A stretch of DNA of 64,000 bases from Paraburkholderia bryophila (GCF_013409255.1 NZ_JACCAS010000002.1:310001-374000); one strand, 5' to 3'. Counted from the first letter of the stretch, positions 8,468 to 18,639 are shown. Notes: generated from the letters alone by a model not told the origin. Program-made: numbers and translations.

Positions 8468-9802
8468 TTAAAGTTCGGCGCCCGCCGAGAACTCCTTGAC
8501 CCAGATAGCCGCGGAAACCGCCACGTCGGCAATCGGGCGCATGGGCAACGGGCGCGGTTGCGGCTGTTTCAGAAGCTGTTGAATCATGTCGTTCGACAGA
8601 CCCAGCGCGTACTCGGCGATCACCTTTCCGGACGAGGAACCCCGGCTGAGACCCAGCCCGTTACACCCGATCGCCTGATAGAGGCCGTCGTCCCGCTTTC
8701 CGAACAAGGCGCCGCTGTTTGCCGACAGGCAGAGTGCGCCGCCCCACGTGTAGTCGAGCGCCACGTCTTTGAGCATCGGAAAGCGCCGGTCGAAAGAACG
8801 CTGGTGCAGACGCTTCGCCTTGCGCAGATCGGCAGGCGACACTTCCAGTCCCGGGCGGAACGCGAAGTGATTGCGAATACAGATCTGATCGGTTGCAAGT
8901 CGACGAACCGTCGTGCCCATTGGATCGGCCGGAATCAGCGCCCAGGATTTGATGCCGCCGAGCGCCTCGACCTCGGCCGGCGTCAGCTTTCGACTCAACG
9001 AAGCGAAGGTGTACACCGGCAGCAAGCCGTTCGGTTTTTCACCAAAGCTTGCGGCGTACGCGTTGGTGCACAGAATGACTTTGCCTGCGTTTATCGTGCC
9101 GTCCGCGAACCGCAGCACCTTCGCGCCGTCGCTGCCGTGTTCCAGCCTTCTGAGCGGACTCAACTCGAACACCTCGACGTTCGACGGCATGGTCCTCGCC
9201 AGGCCTCGCATCAGCGCGGCAGGTTGGACCGTGCTGCACCCCGGCGTAAAAATGGCGCTGTGGTAGAACCCGGTGCCGGTCACCTTCGCGACCGCGGTTT
9301 CGTCCAGCCACTCGAACGGCTCGTCGATGCGTTGCAAGCCCTCCGCAAAATGCCTGAGCGCGTCCTTACCGCGTTTATTCACAGACGCATGGTATTTGCC
9401 GTCGTCACGCCAGTCGCACTGGATTTTCTGCTCGCGAACCACCGACCTGACGTAGTCGATGCCGTGACGCTGCATCCGCACGTCCGCCTTGTCGGCGTCC
9501 ACACTTCTCGAATAGCTTTCGCTGCTGATGTCGTGTGGCAAGTCGACGAAGAAACCCGAATTGCGCCCCGCCGTCGAGCGGCCAATGCGATCGGCCTCGA
9601 CCAGTGCGACCGACGCTTGCGGCGCCAGCTCCGCCAGTCGCCGGGCTGCACATAAGCCCGTGATGCCGCCGCCCACCACTACAAAGTCAAAATGCCGGTC
9701 ACCGTGGAGCGCGTTCGCGACCGGCGGCGGGGGCAGACTTTCCCACCAGCCGTTGACACCATCCGCCGCAGGCAAGCGATCGAATTCGAGTTTCGAGGCC
9801 AT
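8468..9802 (-). CDS. FAD-dependent amine oxidase/dehydrogenase (DAO family, PuuB-like)
   Basis: A 444-residue flavoprotein of the D-amino-acid oxidase (PF01266) family. The dinucleotide motif VVVGGGITGLCAARRL lies near residue 40, followed by VALVEADRIGRSTAGRNSGFFVDLPHD, which is typical of gamma-glutamylputrescine oxidase PuuB and sarcosine/dimethylglycine-type oxidases; C-terminal CNGLGLSRGSSSGK closes the FAD site. It probably oxidises a secondary or tertiary amine intermediate to an imine or aldehyde. The ATG lies five bases after the stop of the DapA-like gene, so translation is likely coupled. The exact substrate is unknown. Confidence 0.8.
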   Translation of the reverse strand: MASKLEFDRLPAADGVNGWWESLPPPPVANALHGDRHFDFVVVGGGITGLCAARRLAELAPQASVALVEADRIGRSTAGRNSGFFVDLPHDISSESYSRSVDADKADVRMQRHGIDYVRSVVREQKIQCDWRDDGKYHASVNKRGKDALRHFAEGLQRIDEPFEWLDETAVAKVTGTGFYHSAIFTPGCSTVQPAALMRGLARTMPSNVEVFELSPLRRLEHGSDGAKVLRFADGTINAGKVILCTNAYAASFGEKPNGLLPVYTFASLSRKLTPAEVEALGGIKSWALIPADPMGTTVRRLATDQICIRNHFAFRPGLEVSPADLRKAKRLHQRSFDRRFPMLKDVALDYTWGGALCLSANSGALFGKRDDGLYQAIGCNGLGLSRGSSSGKVIAEYALGLSNDMIQQLLKQPQPRPLPMRPIADVAVSAAIWVKEFSAGAEL

Positions 9803-9807
9803 GCAAC

Positions 9808-10698
9808 TCAGCGTCCCTTGCGAAGCAGCGGCTGCACGAGTTGCGCGAAGCCGCGCCGCTCGTCGTCCGTCAGCGCGCCCAACGGCGCGCGCGCATTGCC
9901 GACCGCCCGGCCCGCCAGTTCACAGCCATAACGTACGTACTGAATGAATTTGCCACTGCGCTCGAGAAGCTCCAGCACCGGCAGCAGTTGCGTCATCAAC
10001 TCTCGCCCGGCGACGAAGTCGCCCTTCCTGACACAAGTGTCGAGCAACTCCACGTGGACTTCAGGGAGAAAGTTGGCGGCGCCCGCAACCCAACTCCGTG
10101 CGCCCCACGCAAAGAATTCGAGCGCCTGGTCGTCCATGCCGCAACTCAGCACGAGTTTCGTTTTGAAGTGAGTAGCCAGATGATGTAAGTGCGCGATGTC
10201 GCCAGTGCTCTCTTTCATGGCGACGAAGTTCGGCCGCTCGAGCAATGCCTCCAGGATGCGGTCACCGATTTCCGTACCGGTCCGTGCCGGAAAGTTGTAC
10301 AGCATGATCGGCATGTCGAGATGGTCGTCGATCTCGAGCAGGTGTTTCAGTAACTCGTCCTGAGTGGGTTGCGCATAGTACGGCGCCGCCACCAGCAGCG
10401 CCGCCAGCCCGGCGCTCTTCGCCGCGTGCCCGAGCCGCAGCACTTCGCGTGTCGTGGTCGCGTTGATGCCGGCGGTGAGAAACGTCCTGTCGCCTGCGGC
10501 TTGCGCAACGGTATGGAACGTGTGAACACGCTCCTCGAAGCTGAGCGCGTAATATTCACCCGTCGTTCCGCCAATCCCGAGACCTGACAGGCCTCGGCCC
10601 GCCAGATCGATAGCATGTTGCGCCAGCAGTTCATGGTCGATTTCGCCGTCGGCCTTGAACGGCGTCACCAGGGGCGCGTGTACTCCCTCGAAGCTCAT
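9808..10698 (-). CDS. Dihydrodipicolinate synthase/N-acetylneuraminate lyase family protein
   Basis: A 296-residue class I aldolase-fold enzyme. Family marks are GIGGTTGEYYALSFEER (pyruvate-carboxylate binding), LYNFPARTG containing the catalytic Tyr, and FVAMKESTGD containing the Schiff-base Lys. Catabolic members act as aldolases, dehydratases or as pyrroline-4-hydroxy-2-carboxylate deaminase of hydroxyproline breakdown. The ATG at 10698 has AAGGAG ten bases upstream. Its place between glyA and the FAD oxidase in a betaine-type operon is compatible with a cyclic amino acid or hydroxyproline-betaine route, but that is inference; it is not the housekeeping DapA by context. Confidence 0.8.
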   Translation of the reverse strand: MSFEGVHAPLVTPFKADGEIDHELLAQHAIDLAGRGLSGLGIGGTTGEYYALSFEERVHTFHTVAQAAGDRTFLTAGINATTTREVLRLGHAAKSAGLAALLVAAPYYAQPTQDELLKHLLEIDDHLDMPIMLYNFPARTGTEIGDRILEALLERPNFVAMKESTGDIAHLHHLATHFKTKLVLSCGMDDQALEFFAWGARSWVAGAANFLPEVHVELLDTCVRKGDFVAGRELMTQLLPVLELLERSGKFIQYVRYGCELAGRAVGNARAPLGALTDDERRGFAQLVQPLLRKGR

Positions 10699-10767
10699 CA
10701 ATCTTTCTCCTTGTGCAGAAAATCACATCACGGGATGCGGCGATACTCGATCGCCGCGATGCCCGGC

Positions 10768-12069
10768 TCAAACCAGTGCATCGGCGTGGGTATAAATGGG
10801 AAAACGGCTGCACAGATCGCGAACCTTGCTTCGCACCGAGCGCTCGACGAGTTCATCGCCCGCCGGGTGCTGCTCCAGGCCGGACAACACCTCGAGAATG
10901 AGAGTGCCGATCTCGTCGAACTGCTCGACGCTGAAGCCGCGTGTCGTGCCCGCGGGCGTGCCGAGTCGAATGCCCGAAGTGACAGTGGGGCTCTGCGTGT
11001 CGAACGGGATACCGTTCTTGTTGCAGGTGATACCGGCCCGCTCCAGCGCTTTCTCGACCTGTGAGCCCGTCAAGCCTTTCGGGCGCAGATCGACGAGCAG
11101 CAAATGATTGTCCGTCCCTCCGCTGACGAGATTCACGCCGCCCAGCTTGAGCACTTCCCCCAGTGCCTGAGCGTTTTTCAGCACCTGGTCGATGTACTTC
11201 GTAAACTCGGGACGCAAGGCCTCGCCGAACGCCACCGCTTTACCCGCGATGACGTGCATGAGCGGACCGCCCTGCAGACCGGGGAAAACGGCCGAGTTGA
11301 TTTTTTTGGCGACGTCGGCGTTGTTGGTCAGAATGAAGCCGCCGCGCGGACCGCGCAGCGTCTTGTGAGTGGTGGACGTCACGACATCGGCGAATCGCAC
11401 CGGATTCTCGTGCCGGCCGGCGGCAACAATGCCCGCGATATGCGCCATATCGACCATCAACATGGCGCCGACGCTATCGGCAATCTCGCGGAACTTGCCG
11501 AAATCGAGCGCGCGCGGATAAGCCGAGTAGCCCGCGATAATCAGCTTGGGGCGATGCGTCTCGGCGAGCCGCCGAACCTCGGCATAGTCGATCAGGAACG
11601 TGTCCGGATCGACGCCGTACTGAACCGCGTTGAACCACTTGCCGGACAACGCGGGGCGCGCGCCATGCGTCAGATGCCCGCCCGCGTCCAGCGACATGCC
11701 GAGCACGGTGTCGCCCGGTTTGAGCAGCGCGAGCATGACGGCGCCGTTCGCCTGAGCGCCGGAATGTGGCTGCACGTTGGCGAACTCGCATTCGAATAGC
11801 GCTTTCACACGGTCAATAGCCAACGCCTCGATGCGGTCAACGTGCTCGCAACCGCCGTAATAGCGCTTCGAAGGATAGCCCTCCGCATACTTGTTGGTGA
11901 GCACCGTGCCCTGCGCTTCCATCACTGCGGCGGACACGATGTTCTCCGACGCAATCAGTTCGATCTGCGACTGTTGACGCCGCAATTCAAGGGCGATTTC
12001 CGAGGAGATGACCGGGTCACGGTCTTGCAGCGTCTCTGAGAAGAATCGAACGAAATCGTTCACTGACAT
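10768..12069 (-). CDS. glyA: Serine hydroxymethyltransferase
   Basis: A full-length (433 residues) PLP enzyme. [64 protein letters not shown], the PLP-lysine segment [14 protein letters not shown] and [25 protein letters not shown] are all intact. It interconverts serine and glycine with methylene-tetrahydrofolate. An SHMT inside a demethylation island would absorb one-carbon units or glycine released during N-demethylation, as glyA copies do beside sarcosine oxidase genes. GGAG stands only one base before the ATG; the GTG two codons later has ideal seven-base spacing and may be the true start. Confidence 0.93.
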   Translation of the reverse strand: MSVNDFVRFFSETLQDRDPVISSEIALELRRQQSQIELIASENIVSAAVMEAQGTVLTNKYAEGYPSKRYYGGCEHVDRIEALAIDRVKALFECEFANVQPHSGAQANGAVMLALLKPGDTVLGMSLDAGGHLTHGARPALSGKWFNAVQYGVDPDTFLIDYAEVRRLAETHRPKLIIAGYSAYPRALDFGKFREIADSVGAMLMVDMAHIAGIVAAGRHENPVRFADVVTSTTHKTLRGPRGGFILTNNADVAKKINSAVFPGLQGGPLMHVIAGKAVAFGEALRPEFTKYIDQVLKNAQALGEVLKLGGVNLVSGGTDNHLLLVDLRPKGLTGSQVEKALERAGITCNKNGIPFDTQSPTVTSGIRLGTPAGTTRGFSVEQFDEIGTLILEVLSGLEQHPAGDELVERSVRSKVRDLCSRFPIYTHADALV

Positions 12070-12160
12070 ACTCCGTGATCGTCATAAAGCAGATTTTTCG
12101 AGGCTCTCGACGGGCGCGTCACGAAACGCTCATGCGCTCCGGTCAGGCCCGCGAGCCGTG

Positions 12161-13042
12161 TTACTGCTGAAGCCACGCCTTCAACTTGTCGGGATGCGCG
12201 TCGACAAACTTTTTCGCCGCCGTGGCGTAATCATTCGAGTTGTTACCCTCGAACTCGATGGCTTCCACATCGGCCAGCGTGAGCTTGAAGTGCTTCATGA
12301 ACACATCGGCGCGCGGGAACCGGGTTGCGAACTGCTTCGAAGCAAACGCGTGAATCTGCTCTTCGCCACCCAGCGTGCCCTTCGGGTCCTTCAGATAACG
12401 CATCTGCCATTTCTGAAAGAGCCAGTGAGGGCTCCAGACCGTCGCGACAATCCATTGCTTCGACTGATACGCGCGCTGCAGCGAGGCAAGCATGCCGGCT
12501 TCACTGGATGACTGCAGGTTGTAGCCGGCGAGGTCGTAGTCCTTGATGGTTTTTTCGGAAGCCTGCATCAGGCCGCCGCCCGGTTCGATGCCTTGAATCG
12601 TGCCGTTGAGCTTGCTCTTGACCTCGGGCTTGTTGAGATCGGCAATCGACGAGAGTTCGGATTCAGGCACGTAGGCGGGAACCGCCCAGCCGTTTTTCCC
12701 GCCGGTGTAGATAATGCCGACGTCGTCCATATCGTTCTTGTAGCGCGCGTAATACGTGGCGTGCGTGACCGGCAACCAGCCACCGACCATCAGATCCACG
12801 TCGCCTCGCGCGACGCCTTGATACTGAATGCCGATATCGGCCTGAACGAACTGGACAGGCTGGTGAAGCTGGCTCTCCATCACATACTTCGCCACATTCG
12901 CCACCGCGAGCACGTCGGCCCAGTTGGTGATCGTCAGTTTCAGCGGCTCCGCGGCCATCGCTCCTCCGCCATATAGACCGACGGCACACAGCGCCGACAG
13001 GGCAAGTTTCACGGCATAAGATTTCAGCGTTTCTGTTTTCAT
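12161..13042 (-). CDS. Glycine betaine/proline-type ABC transporter substrate-binding protein (OpuAC/ProX)
   Basis: A 293-residue periplasmic binding protein. The N-terminal signal peptide (LALSALCAVGLYGGGAMAA) is followed by LKLTITNWADVLAVANVAKYVME and the OpuAC-type segments DLMVGGWLPVTH, ELSSIADL, QGIEPGGGLM and VATVWSPHWLFQKWQMRYLKDPK. Several Trp/Tyr residues suit a cation-pi cage for a quaternary ammonium ligand. The ATG at 13042 follows GGAG at seven bases and matches the signal-peptide start. It lies 63 bp after the permease gene. Ligand class (quaternary or N-methylated amine) is family knowledge; the exact ligand is unknown. Confidence 0.88.
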   Translation of the reverse strand: MKTETLKSYAVKLALSALCAVGLYGGGAMAAEPLKLTITNWADVLAVANVAKYVMESQLHQPVQFVQADIGIQYQGVARGDVDLMVGGWLPVTHATYYARYKNDMDDVGIIYTGGKNGWAVPAYVPESELSSIADLNKPEVKSKLNGTIQGIEPGGGLMQASEKTIKDYDLAGYNLQSSSEAGMLASLQRAYQSKQWIVATVWSPHWLFQKWQMRYLKDPKGTLGGEEQIHAFASKQFATRFPRADVFMKHFKLTLADVEAIEFEGNNSNDYATAAKKFVDAHPDKLKAWLQQ

Positions 13043-13105
13043 CTGGTACTCCGTCATCATTGGAAGAATTTTTTCTCTATTGCGTCGTAGCGTGGTGGTC
13101 GTGAG

Positions 13106-13993
13106 TCAAGACTGCGTTGGGACCGTCTCACGCGTGGGGGTTGCCGACGTCCGCGCACGACTCTTCTTCCTCGCCGACTTGACACCGAAACTTTCGGTCA
13201 GACGATCAAGAATGATGGCGAGCAGAACGACACCCAGACCGCCTTCGAAGCCAATGCCGATATCGAGCCTTTGAATGCCGCTCAGGACATATTCGCCGAG
13301 GCCGCCCGCGCCGATCATCGAGGCGACCACGACCATCGAGAGCGCCATCATGATGGTCTGATTGATGCCCGCCATGATGGACGGCAGCGCATTGGGCAGT
13401 TGAATCTTCCACAGCAGTTGCGAGTCGGTGCTGCCGAACGAGCGGCCGGCTTCCATCAATTCTTCGCGGACCTGCTTGATGCCTAGCGTCGTGAGCCGAA
13501 CCACCGGCGGCATGGCGAAGACGATCGTTGCAATGACCGCGGGCACGCGGCCGAGTCCGAACAGAATGACCGCGGGAATCAGGTACACGAATGCGGGCAT
13601 GGTCTGCATGAAGTCCAGCAGCGAACGCAGGATCACCTCCGCGCGGCCGTTGCGTGCACCCCAGATCCCGAGCGGAATGCCGATCAGCAGACTGAAGAAA
13701 GTGGCGGCAATCACGAGCGCCAGCGTGGACACCGTTTGCGCCCACAGCCCCATGTAATGGATCGTCAGGATCGCGAGGCCGACGAATGCCGCGAACACCG
13801 CGCCTTTGCGCCACAGCGCGATAGCCACGAACGCCACCAGCATCACGACAAAGGGGATCGCGCCGAGACCGTCCTGCAGGAGCTTGACGACCGCGTCCAA
13901 TGCCGCGGAAAAAGCGTCGAATCCGCCGCGGAAATGCAGAAAGAGAAAGTTGACGGCGTGCTCCGCCGCTTGCCCGATAAATGACGAGTTCAT
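13106..13993 (-). CDS. Glycine betaine/proline-type ABC transporter permease (ProW)
   Basis: A 295-residue inner-membrane permease of the BPD_transp_1 family with about six to seven membrane segments. [46 protein letters not shown] and the coupling-loop region [53 protein letters not shown] are typical of ProW/OpuAB. The ATG overlaps the ATPase stop in an ATGA arrangement with GGAGAG upstream, so translation is coupled. A C-terminal basic tail ([12 protein letters not shown]) is present. It forms one importer with the adjacent ATPase and binding protein. Confidence 0.92.
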   Translation of the reverse strand: MNSSFIGQAAEHAVNFLFLHFRGGFDAFSAALDAVVKLLQDGLGAIPFVVMLVAFVAIALWRKGAVFAAFVGLAILTIHYMGLWAQTVSTLALVIAATFFSLLIGIPLGIWGARNGRAEVILRSLLDFMQTMPAFVYLIPAVILFGLGRVPAVIATIVFAMPPVVRLTTLGIKQVREELMEAGRSFGSTDSQLLWKIQLPNALPSIMAGINQTIMMALSMVVVASMIGAGGLGEYVLSGIQRLDIGIGFEGGLGVVLLAIILDRLTESFGVKSARKKSRARTSATPTRETVPTQS

Positions 13994-15279
13994 ACCGCTC
14001 TCCGTTGCATAACCTGTTTCAGAATCGCGCGGCACGATACGACGCCGGCGAGCTTGCCGGCTGCGTCGACGATGGGTACGTCGTGTTCCTGTCTAAGCGC
14101 GATGGACGACAGTTCGTGCAGATCGGCGTCGATCGAGACCGCCGCCATGTCGTGCAGCAACGCGTTCCGGATCGGCGCGCTACCGCATTGACGCAACGAC
14201 GCCGAGGTGACGCATCCCTGATAGCGGCCGGCTTCGTCGCAGACGTAGCCGCACTCGACGCCGGCGTCGATCAGCTCATTCGTATAGCGGTCCGCCGGGG
14301 TGGCGGCGTCGCAGGAGATCACGCCGCGTTCGACCCTGGACAGCAGACTGGACGCTTTCTGGAAGCGCGAGACGTCGACATTGCGAAAGAAGTTGCGAAC
14401 GTAGTCGTCGGCGGGCGACTGGATCAGTTCGGCGGGTGTACCGACCTGCACGAGGCGTCCGTCTTTCATCACGCCGACGCGGCCGCCAATCTTGATGGCC
14501 TCTTCGATGTCGTGCGAAATGAAGACAACCGTGCGTTGCTCCTCTTTCTGCAGCCGCAGAAGTTCATTCTGCATTTCAAAGCGGATCAGCGGATCGAGCG
14601 CCGAGAAGGCTTCGTCCATCAGCAGCACCGAAGGATTCACAGCCAGAGCACGTGCAAGGCCGACCCGTTGCTGCATGCCGCCGGACAGTTCCCCCGGATA
14701 GAGCTTTTCGTACGAGCCGAGTCCCACCCGGACCAGCACGTTGCGCGCAACCTCGTAGCGCTCGGCCTTCTTTTCTCCGGCAACTTCCAGACCGTACGCA
14801 ACGTTCTCGATGACCGTGCGATTGGGCAGCAGGGCAAACGATTGAAAAACCATCGCCATTTTCTTGCGCCGCACTTCGCGCAGTTCGGGCGTGGACATCG
14901 GCGCAATATCGCGGCCTTCGAGAACGACCTTCCCCGATGTCGGTTCGATCAGACGATTCAATAGCCGCACCAGCGTCGACTTCCCGGAGCCGGACAGTCC
15001 CATGATCACGAAGATCTCGCCCGCCCGGACACCGAGGCTCACGTTGTCGACCGCCACCATGTTGCCGGTCTGCTGGAAGATTTCGTTGCGCCCGAGACCT
15101 TGCCGCAACAACTCCGCGGCTCGTTCGGGTTTCGGACCGAAAATCTTCGAGAGGTTTTGAACCGTCAGAATTTCATTCGCGGGCACGGAAACGGGCATCG
15201 CGACTGAAGACGTGGAGCTCGAACTGGCGACGCCCGGGTAGACCGCCTGTTCTGATGCAAAGGTGAGGTTTGGGGACAT
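13990..15279 (-). CDS. Glycine betaine/proline-type ABC transporter ATPase (ProV) with CBS region
   Basis: A 429-residue ATPase. [17 protein letters not shown]...IFQQTG at the N-terminus is diagnostic of ProV/OpuAA. Walker [13 protein letters not shown] signature LSGGMQQRV, Walker [13 protein letters not shown] and switch His in [11 protein letters not shown] are intact. The last about 110 residues are a CBS-pair region ([37 protein letters not shown]), the part that senses ionic strength or nucleotides in homologues. The ATG at 15279 is preferred over one at 15345 because GGA lies upstream and the intervening residues have no homology. First gene of the leftward island operon. Confidence 0.88.
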   Translation of the reverse strand: MSPNLTFASEQAVYPGVASSSSTSSVAMPVSVPANEILTVQNLSKIFGPKPERAAELLRQGLGRNEIFQQTGNMVAVDNVSLGVRAGEIFVIMGLSGSGKSTLVRLLNRLIEPTSGKVVLEGRDIAPMSTPELREVRRKKMAMVFQSFALLPNRTVIENVAYGLEVAGEKKAERYEVARNVLVRVGLGSYEKLYPGELSGGMQQRVGLARALAVNPSVLLMDEAFSALDPLIRFEMQNELLRLQKEEQRTVVFISHDIEEAIKIGGRVGVMKDGRLVQVGTPAELIQSPADDYVRNFFRNVDVSRFQKASSLLSRVERGVISCDAATPADRYTNELIDAGVECGYVCDEAGRYQGCVTSASLRQCGSAPIRNALLHDMAAVSIDADLHELSSIALRQEHDVPIVDAAGKLAGVVSCRAILKQVMQRRAV

Positions 15280-15824
15280 TCCGTCATTCCAACTGGCAAG
15301 GTCAAAAACCTGTAGGCCCGCAATCGTCACCGGTATGCGCGGCATGCACGCACCGTTGCAACGTTGCTTTGCGGGTCAGGGATGAGCATTGCGGCGGTCC
15401 AACGCCCACGCGTTGAAGGCCATATCGCAACTGTAGACAGCCAGCCTCGCGCAGCCGCATAAAGCGCGACATTTACCGCGAAACTTAACAACTTTCATCA
15501 CCAAATTAGGTTTTAGAAATGTTTGTTGCGTTGATGACAGCGTACATCGCCAATTAGAGCGAACCAGCTACATTTTCTGCGCTCTTTGCCCTACTTCTGG
15601 TAATGGGTAGGCCGCTCGCGAACTCCAGCGGCTCGGCGCGATTTCCGCGACCGCAGGCCTGGCGTGGCTTTGATCGGCACGAGCCACGACTCGCCGGAAC
15701 CCGCCGCAGCGCCCCCATAAGGGGAAATCCGGAGCAGGCGCGTGCCGCGCCCTGTCACCATCGAAAATTTTTCAAATATCATCGGCTGACACCACGAGCC
15801 CTCTCCATTCATACCCACCCAATC
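15280..15824. promoter_or_regulatory. Divergent control region between the proV-like and LysR genes
   Basis: About 545 bp separating the leftward ten-gene run from the rightward LysR-Rieske-cupin genes. No open frame here resembles a protein. The stretch 15475-15575 is visibly richer in A and T than the flanks, as expected for promoters and LysR/AraC binding sites. No exact inverted repeat long enough to name as an operator was found by eye. Confidence 0.5.
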
Positions 15825-16754
15825 ATGAAATCCGTCTCCGAAGGCGCCAAAGGCTATCGACGGCTGATCCCTTCGTTGACGGCTCTCGTCGAGTTCGAAG
15901 CGGTCGCGCGATTAAGCAGCTTTACGCGGGCCGCGAACGAGTTGGGTGTCACGCAAGCTGCGGTAAGCAGGCAGGTGCGATGCCTCGAAGTGTCCCTCGG
16001 CGTTCGCCTTTTTCATCGCTTGCACCGGTCGATCAGACTGACGGGCGAAGGAGAAGCCCTGTATCTCGTGGTGGCGGAGTCCATGCAGCGAATCGCCGGT
16101 GTCTACGACCGGTTATCGGACGGCAGCGCGGAACAGGAGTTGGTGCTGGCCACCACCGCGGCCTTTTCGCATTTCCGCGTGTTGCCCAGGTTGGCCGAAT
16201 TGAAACGGCTTCAACCGCAATTGAAACTGCGGCTGACGACGCAAATGTTCACCGCCGATCTGCGCCACAACGAAGTGGACATAGCCGTGCGATATGGCAA
16301 TGGCAAGTGGCGCGATGGCACCGCCTCGTTGCTGTTCGATGAAGAAGTCTTTCCGGTATGTTCGCCGGCCTGGTCGCAGGCTAACGGCGCGCCGCAGTCG
16401 CTCGCTGAGTTGACGAAGACGCAGTTGATCGATTCCGACTCGACATCCGAAGGATGGCTGGACTGGGAAACTTGGTTCCAGGCGCTTGGCGCGCGGCCGT
16501 CGCGATTGCAGTACGAACTCCGTTGCACGCTGTACACGGACGCGATTCAGGCCGCGCTTCATGACCAGGGCGTGGCGCTCGGCTGGCACAGATTGTTGAG
16601 CGACCTGCTCGACTCCGGCGAACTGGTCCGGCTCACGCAAGCGTCGGTCAAGGTCAGCGATGCCTATTACGTGGTGATTCCGCACGGCCGCACGATTACG
16701 CCGACGACGAACCGCGTGATTGAATGGCTACGTGGCAGCGCGACGCTTTCATGA
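15825..16754 (+). CDS. LysR-family regulator (GcvA-like)
   Basis: A 309-residue LysR protein. The HTH reads PSLTALVEFEAVARLSSFTRAANELGVTQAAVSRQVRCLE; the effector domain has the GcvA-group features RVLPRLAELKRLQPQLKLRL and GVALGWHRLLSDLLDSGELVRL. The ATG at 15825 matches the family start; upstream codons in the same frame have no similarity. It faces the importer operon and precedes the Rieske gene by 182 bp, so it is the natural candidate to control both directions of the divergent promoter. It is a relative of the LysR at 4985-6007 in type, not an identical copy. Confidence 0.85.
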   Translation: MKSVSEGAKGYRRLIPSLTALVEFEAVARLSSFTRAANELGVTQAAVSRQVRCLEVSLGVRLFHRLHRSIRLTGEGEALYLVVAESMQRIAGVYDRLSDGSAEQELVLATTAAFSHFRVLPRLAELKRLQPQLKLRLTTQMFTADLRHNEVDIAVRYGNGKWRDGTASLLFDEEVFPVCSPAWSQANGAPQSLAELTKTQLIDSDSTSEGWLDWETWFQALGARPSRLQYELRCTLYTDAIQAALHDQGVALGWHRLLSDLLDSGELVRLTQASVKVSDAYYVVIPHGRTITPTTNRVIEWLRGSATLS

Positions 16755-16936
16755 CGTCGCCATTGCGATGCAATCACGTAAGGTCAGAGAGCAAAGTCGC
16801 CAATTCTCTTTCGCATAACTTGCGGTAATGCCAGCGAAAAAATAAAGCGCATTGACGCTCGAAATCGTCGATTCAATACTGGGTTCTTCACGCGATGCCA
16901 TGGCGTCACGACGATCAATCCATCAAGAGGCAATCG

Positions 16937-18193
16937 ATGTCCGCGGCGAACCTTAGAACTCACGCTGAAGTGGCGCACAGTCGCCAACCTGGTCACGGCA
17001 TGCCGGGAGAACTATTCGGCCGCCAGGACGTGTTCGAGACCGATGTGGACGTGTTCTTTCACCGGCACTGGATTCTCGCGGGCGTCACCGCCGACGTTCC
17101 GCAGGCCGGCGACGTATCCGCGGTCGACATCGACCGGGCCTCGATTCTCATCGTGCGCGACGACGATGAAAACATTCGCGCCTATCGGAACGTATGCCGG
17201 CACCGCGGCGCGCGCCTCAAGGAAGCCGGAAAGTCCACCGTCGGGCTGCTGGTGTGCCCATACCATCAGTGGACCTACGACCTCGACGGCAGCCTCAAGC
17301 ACACCGCTCATATGGGTATCGATTTCGACCGCTCGTGCCGCAGCCTGATGCCGGTGAAAACGCGCGTTGTCGGCGGCCATATTTTTGTGTGCCTTGCGGA
17401 CCATGCCCCCGCCGATATCGAGTTTCTCGCGCAAACCATGATTCCACGGTTCGCGCCCTACGACCTGACGCGCACCAGGATCGCCTATGAAACCGACATC
17501 GTCGAGAACGGCAACTGGAAACTCGTCATCGAGAACAACCGGGAGTGCTACCACTGCGGCGCAACGCATCCGGAATTGACCGCGTCGTTCCTTCCTGAAG
17601 ATTTCGGGTTTTGCCCGCAAGGTTTGAGCGACGAGTCGCAACGCGCATTGGAGGCTTATCACGCACGCAACGCCGCGAGCATCGCGAGTTGGGAACGCGA
17701 CGGACTGATTTGCGGCACGGTCGAAAGACTCGCGCCGGACGTCGCCACGGGCTTTCGAACCCAGCGTCTGGTGATAGCGGGAGACGGCGAATCGCAGACC
17801 ATGGACACGCGAGTAGCCAGCAGAAAACTGTTGGGCGACTTATCGCGTCGCGACCTCGGCGACATGCACTTATGGACCCACAATTCGTGGACGCATGTGA
17901 TGAGCGACCACGCCGTCGTCTCGTACATCATTCCGCTCGCGCCGGACAAGACGCTGGTGCGCACGAAATGGCTGGTCCATGAAGACGCGGTGGAAGGGGT
18001 GGATTACGACCTGAATGCGCTGACTGAAGTCTGGGTCGCCACGAACGCGCAAGACGCCCAGCTCGTTTCGATCAATTACCGCGGAACGCAGGATCCAGCG
18101 TATCGCCCTGGACCGTTCTCTCCGTTTACCGAGACCTACCTGGAGCTCTTTTCGCAATGGTATGCGGCCAGGCTGGGGATGGACACCGCATGA
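16937..18193 (+). CDS. Rieske non-heme iron oxygenase, GbcA/stachydrine-demethylase type
   Basis: A 418-residue oxygenase alpha subunit. The [2Fe-2S] ligands are Cys87-x-His89 and Cys107-x2-His110 (NVCRHRGA, VCPYHQW). The mononuclear iron site is ENNRECYHCGATH with His206 and His211, plus a later Asp in NAQDAQL. ENNRECYHC is shared by glycine betaine monooxygenase GbcA and stachydrine demethylase Stc2, which remove one methyl group from quaternary amines as formaldehyde. The ATG follows AAGAGG at six bases. No ferredoxin reductase partner (GbcB type) is encoded nearby, so electrons must come from a reductase encoded elsewhere. Substrate unknown; a quaternary ammonium compound is well supported. 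Confidence 0.88.
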   Translation: MSAANLRTHAEVAHSRQPGHGMPGELFGRQDVFETDVDVFFHRHWILAGVTADVPQAGDVSAVDIDRASILIVRDDDENIRAYRNVCRHRGARLKEAGKSTVGLLVCPYHQWTYDLDGSLKHTAHMGIDFDRSCRSLMPVKTRVVGGHIFVCLADHAPADIEFLAQTMIPRFAPYDLTRTRIAYETDIVENGNWKLVIENNRECYHCGATHPELTASFLPEDFGFCPQGLSDESQRALEAYHARNAASIASWERDGLICGTVERLAPDVATGFRTQRLVIAGDGESQTMDTRVASRKLLGDLSRRDLGDMHLWTHNSWTHVMSDHAVVSYIIPLAPDKTLVRTKWLVHEDAVEGVDYDLNALTEVWVATNAQDAQLVSINYRGTQDPAYRPGPFSPFTETYLELFSQWYAARLGMDTA

Positions 18194-18243
18194 CCATGGC
18201 GCCGTCAGCACGGGCTGTAGTGAACTTCTCATCGAGGTAATAC

Positions 18244-18639
18244 ATGAATTCATCGAGCAACAACGAAACCGCTTCTCCCGATTCGCACGTGTTCGTCGCG
18301 CGGCGCTGCTATGAGATCAACAACAACGACTGGCTGCCGCTGACAATCGGCGACGCAGAAATTCCCGGCTATTTCTGGATCCCCTTGTCGAGCGACGACA
18401 AAAACAGATGGTCGAGCTACTGGATGAAAATCGAACCGGGCGCCCAAGGTCCGCAACATCGGCATGAAGCGACCGAGTTGATTCTGGTCTACGAGGGCAC
18501 CTTCACCGATAGCGACGGCAAGGACTTCGCACCCGGAAACGTGATGACCTACGCGACCGGTTCCAGCCATTCAAGCTCGTCCCGCGATGGCTGCGTCGTT
18601 CTGGTCGTTGCGCGAGAAGGCTCGCACCTGCTCGACTGA
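18244..18639 (+). CDS. Cupin-domain protein
   Basis: A 131-residue single-cupin protein. Motif 1 reads QHRHEATELILVYEG with the His/His/Glu metal set, and motif 2 reads FAPGNVMTYATGSSHSSSS with the last His. Gene order directly after the Rieske gene (50 bp, GAGG seven bases before ATG) suggests co-transcription. Its role could be a small dioxygenase, an isomerase or a sensor of an intermediate; nothing in the sequence decides this. Confidence 0.7.
   Translation: MNSSSNNETASPDSHVFVARRCYEINNNDWLPLTIGDAEIPGYFWIPLSSDDKNRWSSYWMKIEPGAQGPQHRHEATELILVYEGTFTDSDGKDFAPGNVMTYATGSSHSSSSRDGCVVLVVAREGSHLLD

Noticed and set aside
6957-9802. Complete putrescine (Puu) pathway
   Set aside because: Only PuuB- and PuuC-like genes are present; no glutamylputrescine synthetase (PuuA) or hydrolase (PuuD), and the context is betaine transport and demethylation.
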